Shown here: positions 37,401-48,900 of the stretch, in pieces
Numbering within the stretch: the stretch's first letter is position 1
Layout of the letters: each line of letters begins with the position of its first letter
Origin: Anticarsia gemmatalis
Lineage: Eukaryota; Arthropoda; Insecta; Lepidoptera; Erebidae
Direction of reading: 5' to 3'
NCBI RefSeq assembly: GCF_050436995.1
Contig: NC_134755.1
Span: 7,193,001 to 7,257,000 of the forward strand
Length of the DNA stretch: 64,000 nucleotides
Notes under the pieces: model-generated
The model's input: only the letters and a program-made list of their open reading frames with translations
What the model was told of the DNA's origin: nothing
The model's database searches: none
Program-made: the position numbers and the translations under genes

Positions 37401-40400
37401 TGTTGTAGAGTGACCTACACGGATCTGAATAGCTCACAATCTTACACAGTGTTGAGATGCCTGCAAGTGATTGACGTTGAAAAATATGTGACGACAAACG
37501 CGCGCTAGACTGTTGCGAATACGCACTGAATAAACATTACTGATCCACATCATTTTTTGCATCTTGTTTTATACGCAATGTGAACGAATATTGAGTCGTC
37601 AAAGAATGAGTTATTGCAATTTATTCAAGTATTCTTTGTATTTAGCATTCTAGTTATACAAGTACAAATACAAGAGAATATTTGTAAGAAAACAGGAAAC
37701 AAAAGGAACACATAGTAAAGGCGGGCCCACGCCTCTACGGCATGGTATCCACACGATTGTATTTCAGGTATGTTGAGTTGAGTTATCGCCGCTCGTCCGT
37801 CGGGGCCTTTGCCTTCACGCGGCGCTTCCGCGACCGTCGCATGTCCCCGCCGATATGAGCATGACGCCCGCGGTCCTTTTGATAATGCTAATGTTTCTAC
37901 GATAGCCTCATGATACCAGAATCACATACAATGACCGCACCGGCTAAATGGGCATCAACCGAAGTCTGCGGATTCCGACGCGCTTGAATATTTGCCGTCG
38001 ATAGAAATATATTCATTGCAAAAGATTAACAGTTATGGTAAGATCTTGCGATTCGTTCACTCGTAATCGGCTGTTATAAATTAAAATAGCAGATAAACTG
38101 TTCGCGTAATATATTATTAAAAGTCAATTTTCAATCTTTAAACAATAAGTTTGGACTTATCGTTGAATGTCTGAGTGGCGAATTCATCCCAATAATATCT
38201 GTTTGCCGGCGGCACAACGCGAATGTTTCGGAACAATCGGTCGTAAAGTGACAATTCAACGTTTCACAGTACAACGTTTGCAGTCAAAGAATCTTAAGTG
38301 GGCGTGTTGCGTCGTAAAGAAGCATTTGTACGATTGTGTATTAGCGAAATGTACCGAAAGTCGGTAATTATACGGCTAGGCTATGTGCCTGGGCGTTGTT
38401 GGGCTCGCAGGTTTGGTGCTGGCTTTAATTAACACTAACGTTAAAGCTTCCTTAGGAGAAGCAGACGTGAAATACACCGAACATTAAATCTTAACACGAG
38501 TCTGTATGTCTATTCTTGGTCTTAAATGAAAAACTTCCTGTCATATACAATTTATACTTGCTTGCGACTGGTGGTGTGACGGTAAAAGTGTTTTGATTCT
38601 ACTGCTATGCTACAAAATAAGGTCACCTTAAAAATCCAGCTACATTTTTTATTTGGATTTACAAAAAAACACTATGAGATTTAATAACATCCGATCAACA
38701 GTAGGACAGTCGGTCGATGAGACGAACGTGATAAAATTATAAGAGTATCCGTTTTCCAAAACTATAAAGTTTTGATTTTAGTGTAAGTACATTTTACCAA
38801 AGAGTTTTACTATGCAGTATTACTTTTATGACGCAGCAGTGCTTGTTAGTTTTATGTAAGTATTCATATATTTGAAATAGAATTACAAAATAAATGGCAC
38901 ATAAGATGGCAATAGAAGCGAAACGACACGACACCAACATTGCATCTAAACGAACAATAAAGCCGGTAGCGTGGTACGTGATCGACCGCAATCATTTGCT
39001 CGATTTAATCATATTAATTGACAAAACCGTTATCACATAATGACGGTCTATTGTACCAGTAATTTGATAATATTTAAAGCATAGCGTGCGTTGCGTGCAG
39101 AAAAAATACGGATATACCTATGTACAAATACCGTAATACTTTTAGTCTCAAAGTGGGCTGAAATGTTAATGTGTTCTGTGAATGCACATTCGCAAAGAAT
39201 GCCATTAAATGTTACTAATATAATTTGCTTTCACAGTCTGTAATCTAAGGCGCATTACACATAATAACCGAGTATTTTTCAACAAATTAGACCGCATGCT
39301 TTAGGTATAAGAACGTTCGATGACTACATGGAATTTGGTACTTATATAAGTTTTTTATTTGAATGCGAACTATATGGTCGTCAGACTACGGTCGGGTTTA
39401 CCTTTTTTATCCCTCTCCACATCGTGAATTATATTTAGTACGTGGATATGATTGCGAGCAAATGTTACGTTGCTTAGAATTACATAATGAGGCCGACAAA
39501 CTGCGTGACTTTTGAAAATATTAAATTATAAAACAACTAGACATAATGACAGGCTAGTCTGGGATAGAGATAGCAACTAATATGTAACGGTAAAAAATCA
39601 ACCAAATTCCTACATGCATCGATCTAGTGGTAGTTACCTATAGCGGTCACGATTACTCGCCGAAGTGAAAACATTAGGTGTGTGAACCCATAATTTACCA
39701 CAAATTTCGTAGACCATTGAACCTTGAGTAATTTAATAAGTGGCCAAAAGATGAGATTAGCACTTAATGTAACTAATTTAAGTAACGTTATCAAGTGTGA
39801 ACATGTCTTGTGGTTTACTGATGACAGTTTTTTGTTTGTGATCATTTGTTATAGCGGGCATTAATTCGTTATTTATACGACGACCTTCTTTTTTTGTGAG
39901 AAAATCAAATGCCTTTTTAACTTTTATTTTTCTTGCTTGAAGGAGTCAAAATATCAAAAAATATAATGTCAGTAGCTACAGTTTATTTTGTTTCTGGTAT
40001 ATTTTAACTGGAAGTAAAATGAATATAATTTAGTATCAGAAGACTTGATATTCCCTGACAGCGTTAAGCGCTGGGTGAGGGGGCGGCGCGCAACAGCCTT
40101 TGGGAACGAGTGCCGACGTCCAGCGGGAACGGTCCTTCACGAAAATTTATTTATCAGGTATCGCAGTGTACATCAGCGCCTAAGGACAACTGGCTGGAAA
40201 TAGCGGGCGGGCGAGGCGATGCGCTCGTCGATACGGGACACTGCTCACTTCCTAACATAAATTCGGTGCACGGGAATCGGATATTATTATTCAATCGTAC
40301 GATCGAGGTTCGCGCGGGGGCCATAAGTCACGGCGACGCGAGCGCCGGCGGCTGCCGTGAGCGGTGGCGCACGACCGCGATGCCATCGCGTCTGCGCGGA

Positions 40401-40770
40401 CCGCTAGGCGCTACGTGCGCCCGCCACAGCGCCCGCTTCCGCACACTTCCGATACGCATATGTCGCACATCGTTACGCGCATATCCTTTCTTAACTTACA
40501 CTATCTCGATGACACGCAGTGACCTTCACCCGGAAAAAGAAACACTACTCACATCGTGGTTATGTGATTATTTGTCTGGTTTCATATGCCAACAAATCGG
40601 CTAGCCAGATCAAATTTCGTTCCTCTATTAACTTTTTGTTTGCCTTGAATCAGATTTGATAGTATTGACATGGATGTGTATCGCTCATCGCCGGCCCAAC
40701 TCAGTAATTTTCTCACTAATGTGTGTGAGGATGTCGTTATTTGTATACGGATGCAAAAATAAGTACTTGA
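34500..40770. other. Non-coding DNA with GC/CpG islands
   Basis: No gene supported. CpG-dense patches occur at about 36100-36230, 36690-36780, 37790-37880 and most strikingly 40080-40470. The last has long open frames on the plus strand (40110-40604, non-ATG start) because stop codons are rare in GC-rich DNA; the translation has no recognisable domain. Such islands could mark promoters or first exons of Atg16 or a neighbour, which the sequence alone does not decide. Any of this region may still be Atg16 intron. Confidence 0.45.
40080..40470. other. CpG-dense island, possible promoter or first exon
   Basis: About 390 bases rich in CG dinucleotides amid AT-rich flanks, with open frames on both strands. 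A minus-strand ATG at 40386 opens a 30-odd codon frame rich in Arg and Ser that is not recognisable. It is the longest CpG-dense block in the window. Candidate roles: the 5' end of Atg16 (which must begin somewhere above 19995 on the minus strand), an unrelated promoter, or a GC-rich repeat. Confidence 0.35.
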
Positions 40771-40779
40771 ATATACACT

Positions 40780-40870
40780 TAGAGAATCAGAGGCGTGTGC
40801 CCTGGATTAGAAACCGAACCTCCTGCGTGGAAGGTCAAAGGTTATGCCACTAGGCTATCACTAGTGGTTT
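40780..40870 (-). mobile_element. tRNA-derived SINE, better-preserved copy
   Basis: On the minus strand: A box TAGCCTAGTGG (40847-40857), then 'cacgcaggag', then B box GGTTCGGTTTC (40810-40820) at tRNA-like spacing, followed by a non-tRNA body 'ccagggcacacgcctctg'. These are the internal RNA polymerase III promoter elements of a SINE head. The same family is at 24300-24400. The 3' tail cannot be fixed; the SINE may extend to about 40640. A genuine tRNA gene is excluded because the sequence does not form an acceptor stem. Confidence 0.8.
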
Positions 40871-41229
40871 AACCTACAAATATAAATCGTACTAATAAGA
40901 TAGAGGAAATGGTCAATTTTGATCAAATTAAATACGCTTATAGTTACTTAAACGATACGTCTCTCGATTGAAAAAAGAAAGATACCACTACATACAAAAT
41001 AGACATTATACAAAGATAGAAAGGCAAAATAACAATAAAAGTAATCATAAAAACAATAACTTTTATATTACTTGAAGACACATAGGTATACACTAATAGG
41101 GATCTATTTGTCATGTTTGAGTACCTCAACTATAAAAGTATTCAATCTCTTTTTAATTCGCGCTGACAGTGACGAGGAAAACATTAGCGTAAAAACAGTA
41201 TACGGTTTTTAAAAGCTGACCAGGTAGCT
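40871..41229. other. Short AT-rich spacer
   Basis: Nothing recognised between the SINE and the inverted-repeat element; it is rich in A-tracts. Confidence 0.7.
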
Positions 41230-41875
41230 CCCAACTAGCACACAAGCTGCTTATACAGTCGTTATACAGCCTGATAGTTGCATAAGAGTCGTTCAAATGC
41301 TGTACAATTCTCTATAAGTTGTATACTAGCTATTTAAAAAACCCTTTAACAGCTAGGCGGGACAGTAGCCGTTTAGTAGGAAACTAATGACTTATAGTGA
41401 TATATGAGCATGTAATTGCATCGCTAGACAGCCTAGGGAAGTATAGCTGAGTTAAGGGAACTTTCTATAACACCGTTAACTGTATAAGGGGACTTTAGGA
41501 GATAAAGGAGTTTAAACGGAGTTATGCGTTGCGCTTATAGCGCTCAAGAGCGTAAATAAGCTTTTTGTAATGCCTTAGGTTCTATAACAGATTTTTTTAG
41601 GGCTAGTGTATTACTCATCTATAAAAGAGTTGCGTAGGTCTTTAATAGCGCCTTGAGCGTTATATCAGATATTTATATGGCTTCTGTACGGCAAATAGAT
41701 GTATAAGGTATCATTCGAAACATTTTTACAGCCATGGGGATTACAGAATTATGTTAAGCACCTAAAGCGCTATAACCGAGTAATATACCTTTATACTAAA
41801 GCTTAAAATTATTATCATAATATATTTACATAGGTGCAGTGGTGGTTCAGTCTGTCAACTGTTTTTAAAGAAAAA

Positions 41876-42075
41876 ATAAAATAAAATAAAATAAAATAAA
41901 ATAAAATAAAATAAAATAAAATAAAATAAAATAAAATAAAATAAAATAAAATAAAATAAAATAAAATAAAATAAAATAAAATAAAATAAAATAAAATAAA
42001 ATAAAATAAAATAAAATAAAATAAAATAAAATAAAATAAAATAAAATAAAATAAAATAAAATAAAATAAAATAAA
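41876..42075. repeat. (ATAAA)40 perfect microsatellite
   Basis: Forty uninterrupted copies of the pentamer ATAAA (200 bp) inside the TIR element, flanked by A-rich sequence. The minus-strand reading (repeating Phe-Ile-Leu-Phe-Tyr, 41855-42112) is an artefact of the repeat, not a protein. Perfection over 40 units implies recent expansion. Confidence 0.98.
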
Positions 42076-42780
42076 ATATAAATTTAAAAAAAAATGAAAG
42101 AAAAAATTTCAAACTATTTTAATATTCAACGACTGACCCCTAAAAGTACGAGTAAAATGCTGGTGTGCGACCAAAACAATTATATTGAAGCACTCCTATG
42201 CCACAACTGCAGAACCTTGAGGTCTACAACAGCAAACACTAGAGCCTTTGTACAGCTTAAGCCGCTACAGCAGATGTAACCAACTCTGAGAGGTGCTTGA
42301 TCGAGACGCCATTACAGCATTTGGTAAACATATTTTTTGAGGTTATTACGATCTTTTGAAGATCATATTAATCTATAGCCTGGTAACGTTAACATAATTA
42401 AAATCATTTTTTATTACCTATAACCCTAATTAAACTATCTGTAACACTCAAAGTCTTATTTATGTTCAAAATACAATTTTCAAATCCACATATCTATATA
42501 ATTTTTGCATTTAAAACTGAATATTTTGAGGGCGCATGAAAATATTGACGATAATATACATATATATTGACAGCAAACTGGAACTCGCACTTTCATATCA
42601 CGTACACAAAGAAATAAAAGCGATAGACTACTTGTTATTTTCATAATCCAATCCGTAAAAATAAAATGTCTCCTCATTTGTCACTGATGATTCATTTTAA
42701 TACAATATATTTAGTTTACACCACAATAAACCGACCATATTACTAATTTAGAGCGTTAGCATTTATAACCGTTACACAGT

Positions 42781-42937
42781 AGCGCTAAAATAAGGTAAAG
42801 GTGGTATAATCGCGCTGCAAGAGCTTTTTCGAACGCTCGTGGCGCTAACCACCTCTGTACAACAGCTGGTAAGCGCCACGAAGCTGCGAAAAAGCTCTTG
42901 TAGCGCGATTATACCACCTTTATCTTATTTTAGCGCT
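42781..42937. repeat. Foldback inside the TIR element
   Basis: Arms of about 70 bases (42781-42850 and 42868-42937), beginning agcgctaaaataagg and reading through ggtggtataatcgcgct, match in inverted orientation with a few substitutions around a 17-base centre. No coding potential. It may be a nested MITE or part of the host element, since the gcgct and gttata motifs occur in both. Confidence 0.85.
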
Positions 42938-43161
42938 CCTGTATTACTACTATACTACGTTCTATTATAATTACTATTTACGACCACTGTAGATCCAATG
43001 TAGAGCTATAAGCTGGACAGTATGGGCCTATTTGACGCTACAAGAGATCTGTAGCCGCTTATAGAACCACTATACTTCTTACTAAGGAGCCTAAGGCGTT
43101 ATAAAAATCCTTTAACCGGCCATTGTGCAGCTTGTTATAGCGCTTGTGTGCTAGTTGGGCT

Positions 43162-43291
43162 ATCACGTATCTCAGTTCACAACTATTTGAAAGCCACTAC
43201 TTTGACGTAACGTGTTAATCGCTTTGATCTAAAGGAGAAAACAATGTACAGCATAGTGGCTTTCAAATAGTTGTCAACTGAACTACGTGAT
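43162..43291. mobile_element. Foldback MITE, 130 bp, adjoining the TIR element
   Basis: Inverted arms of 38 bases (43162-43199 and 43254-43291) with three mismatches; the core 'acaactatttgaaagccact' is perfect. The loop is about 54 bases. It starts two bases after the last base of the 1.93 kb element. No coding capacity. Confidence 0.8.
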
Positions 43292-45510
43292 GCAGATCGA
43301 CATTGCGCGATTAACTATGCTATTTATTTACTTTCTGCAGTAACGGAAATGTACATGTACATTTTATTCGCCAGTCAAAAAAAATACTGCCGCGGTATCA
43401 GCTACCTAATAAACAAAACTTGTTTATATGTCATTCGTATATTTAAGGCTGCCTGTTTATTCTTGCTACCGTTATTACGGACCATTAGTCCTTAATTAAC
43501 ACATGTTACTTTGAAGAAATATTTAAAAATATTCATAATGAGCTCAAATATAATTTAAATTAGCTGCTAAATTATAATATCAGTTAGACATGATATTAAT
43601 ATATCTAAATTAGATAAGAGTTTAATTAAAGAGCAAGCTTTACAGTTACACGAGAATAACAAAGTAAAAAGTCCCTATAAGCGGGATGTAAAAATTATTA
43701 TTGTAACCGAGGTTTACTAATGAAGTACAGTTTCTTATACGTGTACAGTGTAGCGGCATGTTTTTATCATAAAACGTATGTTATTAAGGAAGAGGAAGCC
43801 TGCCATTAATCATTCCATCGCACCCATAGTAGCAGTGGACTAATCACTCAAATACTTTTTTCATTATTTTTTATTAATGCTTCGTTTATTTTTCTTAAAA
43901 TGTTTGATACGCAAAAAATACCAAATAAGTCGTAAAAGTCCGCTTAGCAAAAAACTAGTATGGTATGGTCTTGAAAGTTACGGGTTATTAACCTGACGTA
44001 ACATGCTGCATCATTTGGAATTTTAGTTTTATATTTTAGTTAAGGTTTCGTTTTTATTACATTTTCCATATAAATACTAGATTCATTTAATTTTAAATGA
44101 CTTTGTTAAGTAATTTTTAATGTGAGTGGTTTGGTTTTTACGTCCATACAAAAGAGTTCAACGCGCGACATCGCGACTCGCGAAGCATGTTTTTAAATTA
44201 AATAAGATTGACGCTTTTGCTTAATTAAGAGATTGAGATTCACCATTTCGAACATAATGATGGTCACTAATCTTAAAGCATGCTGTGAGTAGATTTTTTA
44301 TTACTTAAATAAAATAATGGGTATAATTAACTTTCTATTTAATAAGATCAACGTCGGAAGAATAAAATATTTCACCTATAACATTGACATCAATGAACAC
44401 ATTTTTTGATTTTGAACTTATTTGTTATCTTAAAATCAAATCTCTTAAGAAATTAAAATATTATAAGTACCAATAAATCAGAACGCTGCAGTTTATTTGG
44501 TATTTTTTGTGCCTAGCCTAAACGAAAGACGAACTAAGATAAACTTGTCATATTTCTGCATCAGTCATGGCTGTGCACCACACAAAACACATTATTTATT
44601 CATGAACTAGCTCATGTTCAAGGAATAAAGAGATCGTCTAGATACCATAAATCAGTTGACAAAAAATACGTGTATTTTATCATCGTCTTTTTATGCTAAT
44701 TTTCTATTTATATTTTTGAAGTTAAATAATAGTAACGTTTAAATATTTATTACCGTTCACTCGTATATCGGATTGTTAGTACAAACAAATGAACATGATC
44801 TCTGGACCGCTTCGACGAGCAGCCGGAGGGGTTATTGCAGTAATGATCACGCTGGGTAAATAATTTAGTGATCATTGTTAAATGTTGCTAATATGATATA
44901 GATTATTATTTAGATAACAGCTCCTTTGGGAACAGGCGAGAGTAATGGTGCGACGGCAAGGTACGTCGCTCCATTAAGATAATATACTTGAGTGATATCG
45001 TATTTCCGTTAGCTTGTAATGTGTAAAAGACGTTAGATGCCCACGGGAACGGCTATTATCCTTACTAATAACATAAATAGGAAATTAACTCCTGCGGTCT
45101 TTATGTTCTTCATTTAATACTTGATTTAAGGCTCTCTATTACTCAATGTTAATGAAGGATAATGCGGCTTTATATCATTGCTATTTCTAAACGGCGCTTA
45201 GTTACCTTTCCTTAAAGTTTACGCTTAACCATTGTAAGAATAAATTAGTTTATACATTTATCCATAAACTTAATAATATCGTTACATTTAAATGAAACAA
45301 AACCTGTTAAATGATGATACAATTTAAGATTAACAGTTACGAAGCAAACTCGATGAGCGAACGCAAGGAAATATTTCTAACATGATAGATTAGAACCTAG
45401 TTATCGGAATACATAGTCATTAAGTTACCAGTGCAGATAATTATGATTACAGACGAATGATCTTGTTATATGGATGATATAAATTACCTTCAACAGAAAT
45501 ATACGTAATA
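43292..45510. other. AT-rich non-coding DNA
   Basis: Nothing gene-like seen. Homopolymer and A/T tracts are frequent. A small GC-richer patch at about 44800-44860 has no recognisable product. Confidence 0.6.
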
Positions 45511-45720
45511 CTAGTTTCCGCCCGCGACTTCGTTCGCATGAAAACATTTCCTGTGGTATAAAGCATAATATAATATGTTAATCTAGGCTATAAACTATCT
45601 GTGTATAAAATTTCATTAAAATCCGTCCAGTAGTTTTTTTCGTGAAAGAGTAATAAACATAAAATATATTATATACATCGACTCTCACATACTTTCGCAT
45701 TTATAATAATATTAGTAGGA
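45511..45720 (-). mobile_element. Non-autonomous Helitron, 210 bp
   Basis: On the minus strand the element begins TCCTACTAATATTATTAT and ends GGGCGGAAACTAG, that is 5' TC and 3' CTAG (CTRR). It is flanked by A on the 5' side and T on the 3' side, the A/T target of Helitrons, with no target duplication. A short GC hairpin (gcga...tcgc) lies about ten bases before the CTAG. From memory these termini, together with the internal 'aaatttcattaaaatccgtc' block seen on the plus strand, define a very abundant lepidopteran family (Lep1-like). No coding capacity, so it moves by a helicase in trans. Confidence 0.9.
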
Positions 45721-45726
45721 TTATAA

Positions 45727-45958
45727 AGGGTGTCTCAAAAACAAACAAACCTTTTAAATCTGCCGTAATTATACTTAAATATTTTTTGTGTCAAATTTTC
45801 ATAATGGTAACAAGTTATTATTTTGTGTAATTGTACCTTTCTATTAATTGAAATTATCATAAGACACTGTTGTAACTGTCTGTACATAATATCAGAGTAG
45901 TTTCATTCACGAGAGAAAAACTACAATTTTAAAAAGTGCACTTTTATTCATACACCCT
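45727..45958. mobile_element. Possible TA-flanked MITE, 232 bp
   Basis: Short inverted ends agggtgt (45727) and acaccct (45958), each separated by one base from a TA dinucleotide; agreement beyond 7 bases is partial. It starts six bases after the Helitron end. Could be a mariner-type MITE; the TIR is short enough for coincidence. Confidence 0.4.
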
Positions 45959-48900
45959 ATATTAACAACCCGAATAGATTAATGAAGAATGATCGGTAGG
46001 CGTAACTTAGACAGAATACGACGCGTCGCAGATAGGCTATTTATATGGAGAAAGGACAAAGTACAACCTTTAAAAAATGGCACGTCTTCACTTTGACAAT
46101 AAATTACGTCTTTTCTACAGATACAATCTTTCTCGATAACAGTTCCAATTTATTTAACTGAATTATTTACTTGAATCTAGGGTTTAATCAAAGCGAAATC
46201 ATGAGTATATTTTTATTGATTTTCGTTCTTCATTTGCACAAGATAATATAAAACATTCACCATATAACGTCAATAGAATATACCATAGTTATGCTAACTG
46301 TTATCCCCACTCCTGCTTCCATAAAATTTCAATATCCCTTCCGTATTTTTTGCAAAGTAAACATCTACCTTACACTTCCGTGCCTATTATTAGAACGCGA
46401 AGAAAAAAAAACAATGTAACGAAGAAAATATTTTTTGCCAGGTCTATTTTATTAGCCCTAAATCACCTACAACACTAAAAGAAAATAATAAAAGCGAATA
46501 GCACTAAAGGCACGTTTGCATGCAGCTTTCTGTAATTAAATAAATACATCATGTTCAAATTTATCACCACACTTGGGTAAGTTTATTCTTAGTACGTTAC
46601 TTTGTAAATAATGGTGAGTTCCCTAGTTGATTAGAGTCGCATTTAATGTCTATTTATAGAAACACCTTGCAATAGACAAAAGGGTCGTGATGGACGATAC
46701 GTTGTTTGCAAACTAATATAAATTAGCCATTGTGTACTTCCACATGTGGGAGTTTATATGAGAATAACGAGAAAATTAGAAAGTTGGCTTGTAAGTTAAT
46801 TATAGAAGAAATTACTCCTTAGACTGTTTCCGTTTTAAAATTATTGCCATCAAATGTTTTTGATACAGTGCTTAATTATCTGATGCTATTAAGATGCATA
46901 CTGTATAACAATTAAGCCATATCTTAGTTTTTTATAGTTCAACATTTGGAGACAAACATTTATCCATCTTCTGTATTTTTTTATAGATCACACTTAAAAA
47001 TACAACAGTTGAACTCTAAAGATCAAATGATACTTTGTAAAGTTCAGTATTGTCTTGTCATATTCAATAGTATAATAAAGTAAACGTTTACATCGTGCTA
47101 CAAGTATATAAACGCATTAGTTTGTTCATTACAATGCAACTTACACTGATAACACTACGCGCTAGTTATCTGAAATGTCTCTATTTACGTCTCACTAAAC
47201 CTGAGAAGCGGCTTCTATCCGCATAAGGTACGCTTCTAGAGGTATTTTCTAACAATATTATATAAGTTTAAAGGCAGCAGTTACAAGGAACGGTGCAATA
47301 GGATTTTACGAGGAGGTTGTCGCGTCAGTTACGCATACTCAGAGGAGCTAGTGCGGTGCGCGGCTAACGTGGGCCTGGAGTGGTCGCGCACGCTCGTAGC
47401 GGCTACAGACGACTTCATGGAACATGGCAACATGCTACATGAGAATGTCTCGCGTGCTGTCTGCTTACAATAGTGACCGCCGCGACCGTACCACGGATGC
47501 AAGTCATAAGCGCATCACAACAAACATTCTTTCACGATACAGCTATAAAATATTCTATACACATGAATCGAAACGAACACAGGAATAATGCATTTTCATA
47601 TCGACACAAAGAAGAAACATGACACGTGCAATAAAATGTATTAATCGATAACTGTAAGTCATCGATTAAATCTGTTATGACGGAGCATATCATTTAATGC
47701 ATTAATTGCGGGACGACAATGTATTATTATGAAATATGCATGTCAAATGCAAAGATTATGGGCAGTCCAATATTTTGCGGTCAGAAATCCGGGTATACAG
47801 GACAAGGTAAGGTCTTACGGTGGCTATACACAGTATCTGACTGCCAATGTGCATGACCAGTAGATTTGCCCAGAAAACATGACGGTGCATGACTACTTTT
47901 ATGCATGACTCCGTTTCATGACCGGAAAACTTGACAGTAAAGTCATAGTGTAACGGCCAACCTCATATCAAACTATCTTTTATTTTTATAAACCATAACT
48001 CACTTGTACAACCATATTAGTAGTTATAATGAACACATAATAGCAATAATCTGTACGAGTGATCACTCTAGCTCAACCATAATATTAACTTACTACTAAC
48101 GGAAGCAATAACGGGAAAAGCGGAATTTTACAGATGTTTATGTTAGTATTAAAACGCTGACTGTTCATAAAATAAGCTCTGACCTCAAAGGTCATGGGAC
48201 AAAGCTAGCTTTGTGTTTAATCTACTAAAAGAAATTACTGCCGTTTCGCTTCTAATTGATAGCACTACTGTATTATAAGCATCATCATTAAATAATGGCC
48301 TTATGAAATATTCATTTGGCTATTGTCTTTTATCCCTTAGGGCTTGCGATTTTATTTACTGTCTGAAATGACGTCTTGTACATGTTTAAGTATTGCTGTC
48401 CGATGTTTATTCTATTTTGATAGTACTACTTTTATTTAGTGTTTTTAAATTGTTTTGTATACTGGTTTATTCATTACGTATCGTGTTTTTTAATTATGGG
48501 AATTGGTTTTGGGCGTTTAAACATTACAGGTGTGGTGACCGCGGCTTGTATCGACTAGTATCGAGGTCACTACCAACACGTCTGGCATCTATCTCCCGCT
48601 ATCAATGCACCGTGCAATTAAACACACTTACCGCCGAATGTTTCGACAAACATGTATTTTAATAGTGAAAAATGATCGACCGACTTCGACTGTTAACGAT
48701 CTAGAGATTCGTGTAATTATGAACTTAACACCGCTTGTTTATTTCGGTATGCACCATTACTCAACCGACATAGTAAATTAAAGGTGATATTATAGAACGG
48801 TTTTCTGAAAACCAGTTGAATAACATGTTTGCCTACATGTTGTATGCATCGGCTGCGTATGGTAGATTGTTGGATGTAATAGAAAAAATGTCTGAACAGG

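Larger units (their letters stand above)
41230..43159. mobile_element. Non-autonomous DNA element with 18-bp TIRs, 1.93 kb
   Basis: Perfect terminal inverted repeats: 'cccaactagcacacaagc' at 41230-41247 and its reverse complement at 43142-43159. Both subterminal regions are studded with gttata/tataac and gcgct motifs, so the halves look related although not alignable base for base. The interior holds a 200-bp ATAAA microsatellite (41876-42075) and a 157-bp foldback (42781-42937), and no transposase. The immediate flanks are 'agct' and 'ctat'; a CT duplication is possible but not convincing. Superfamily not assigned. Confidence 0.75.

Noticed and set aside
40110..40604. 164-codon open frame on the plus strand
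   Set aside because: It starts at GTG, has no recognisable domain, and owes its length to the CpG-rich composition of the island.
40801..40860. Possible tRNA gene from A and B boxes
   Set aside because: No acceptor or anticodon stems form and the family is repeated with a non-tRNA body, so it is a SINE.
41855..42112. Open frame on the minus strand with a repeating Phe-Ile-Leu-Phe-Tyr product
   Set aside because: It is the translation of a perfect ATAAA microsatellite, whose pentamer has no stop in that reading.
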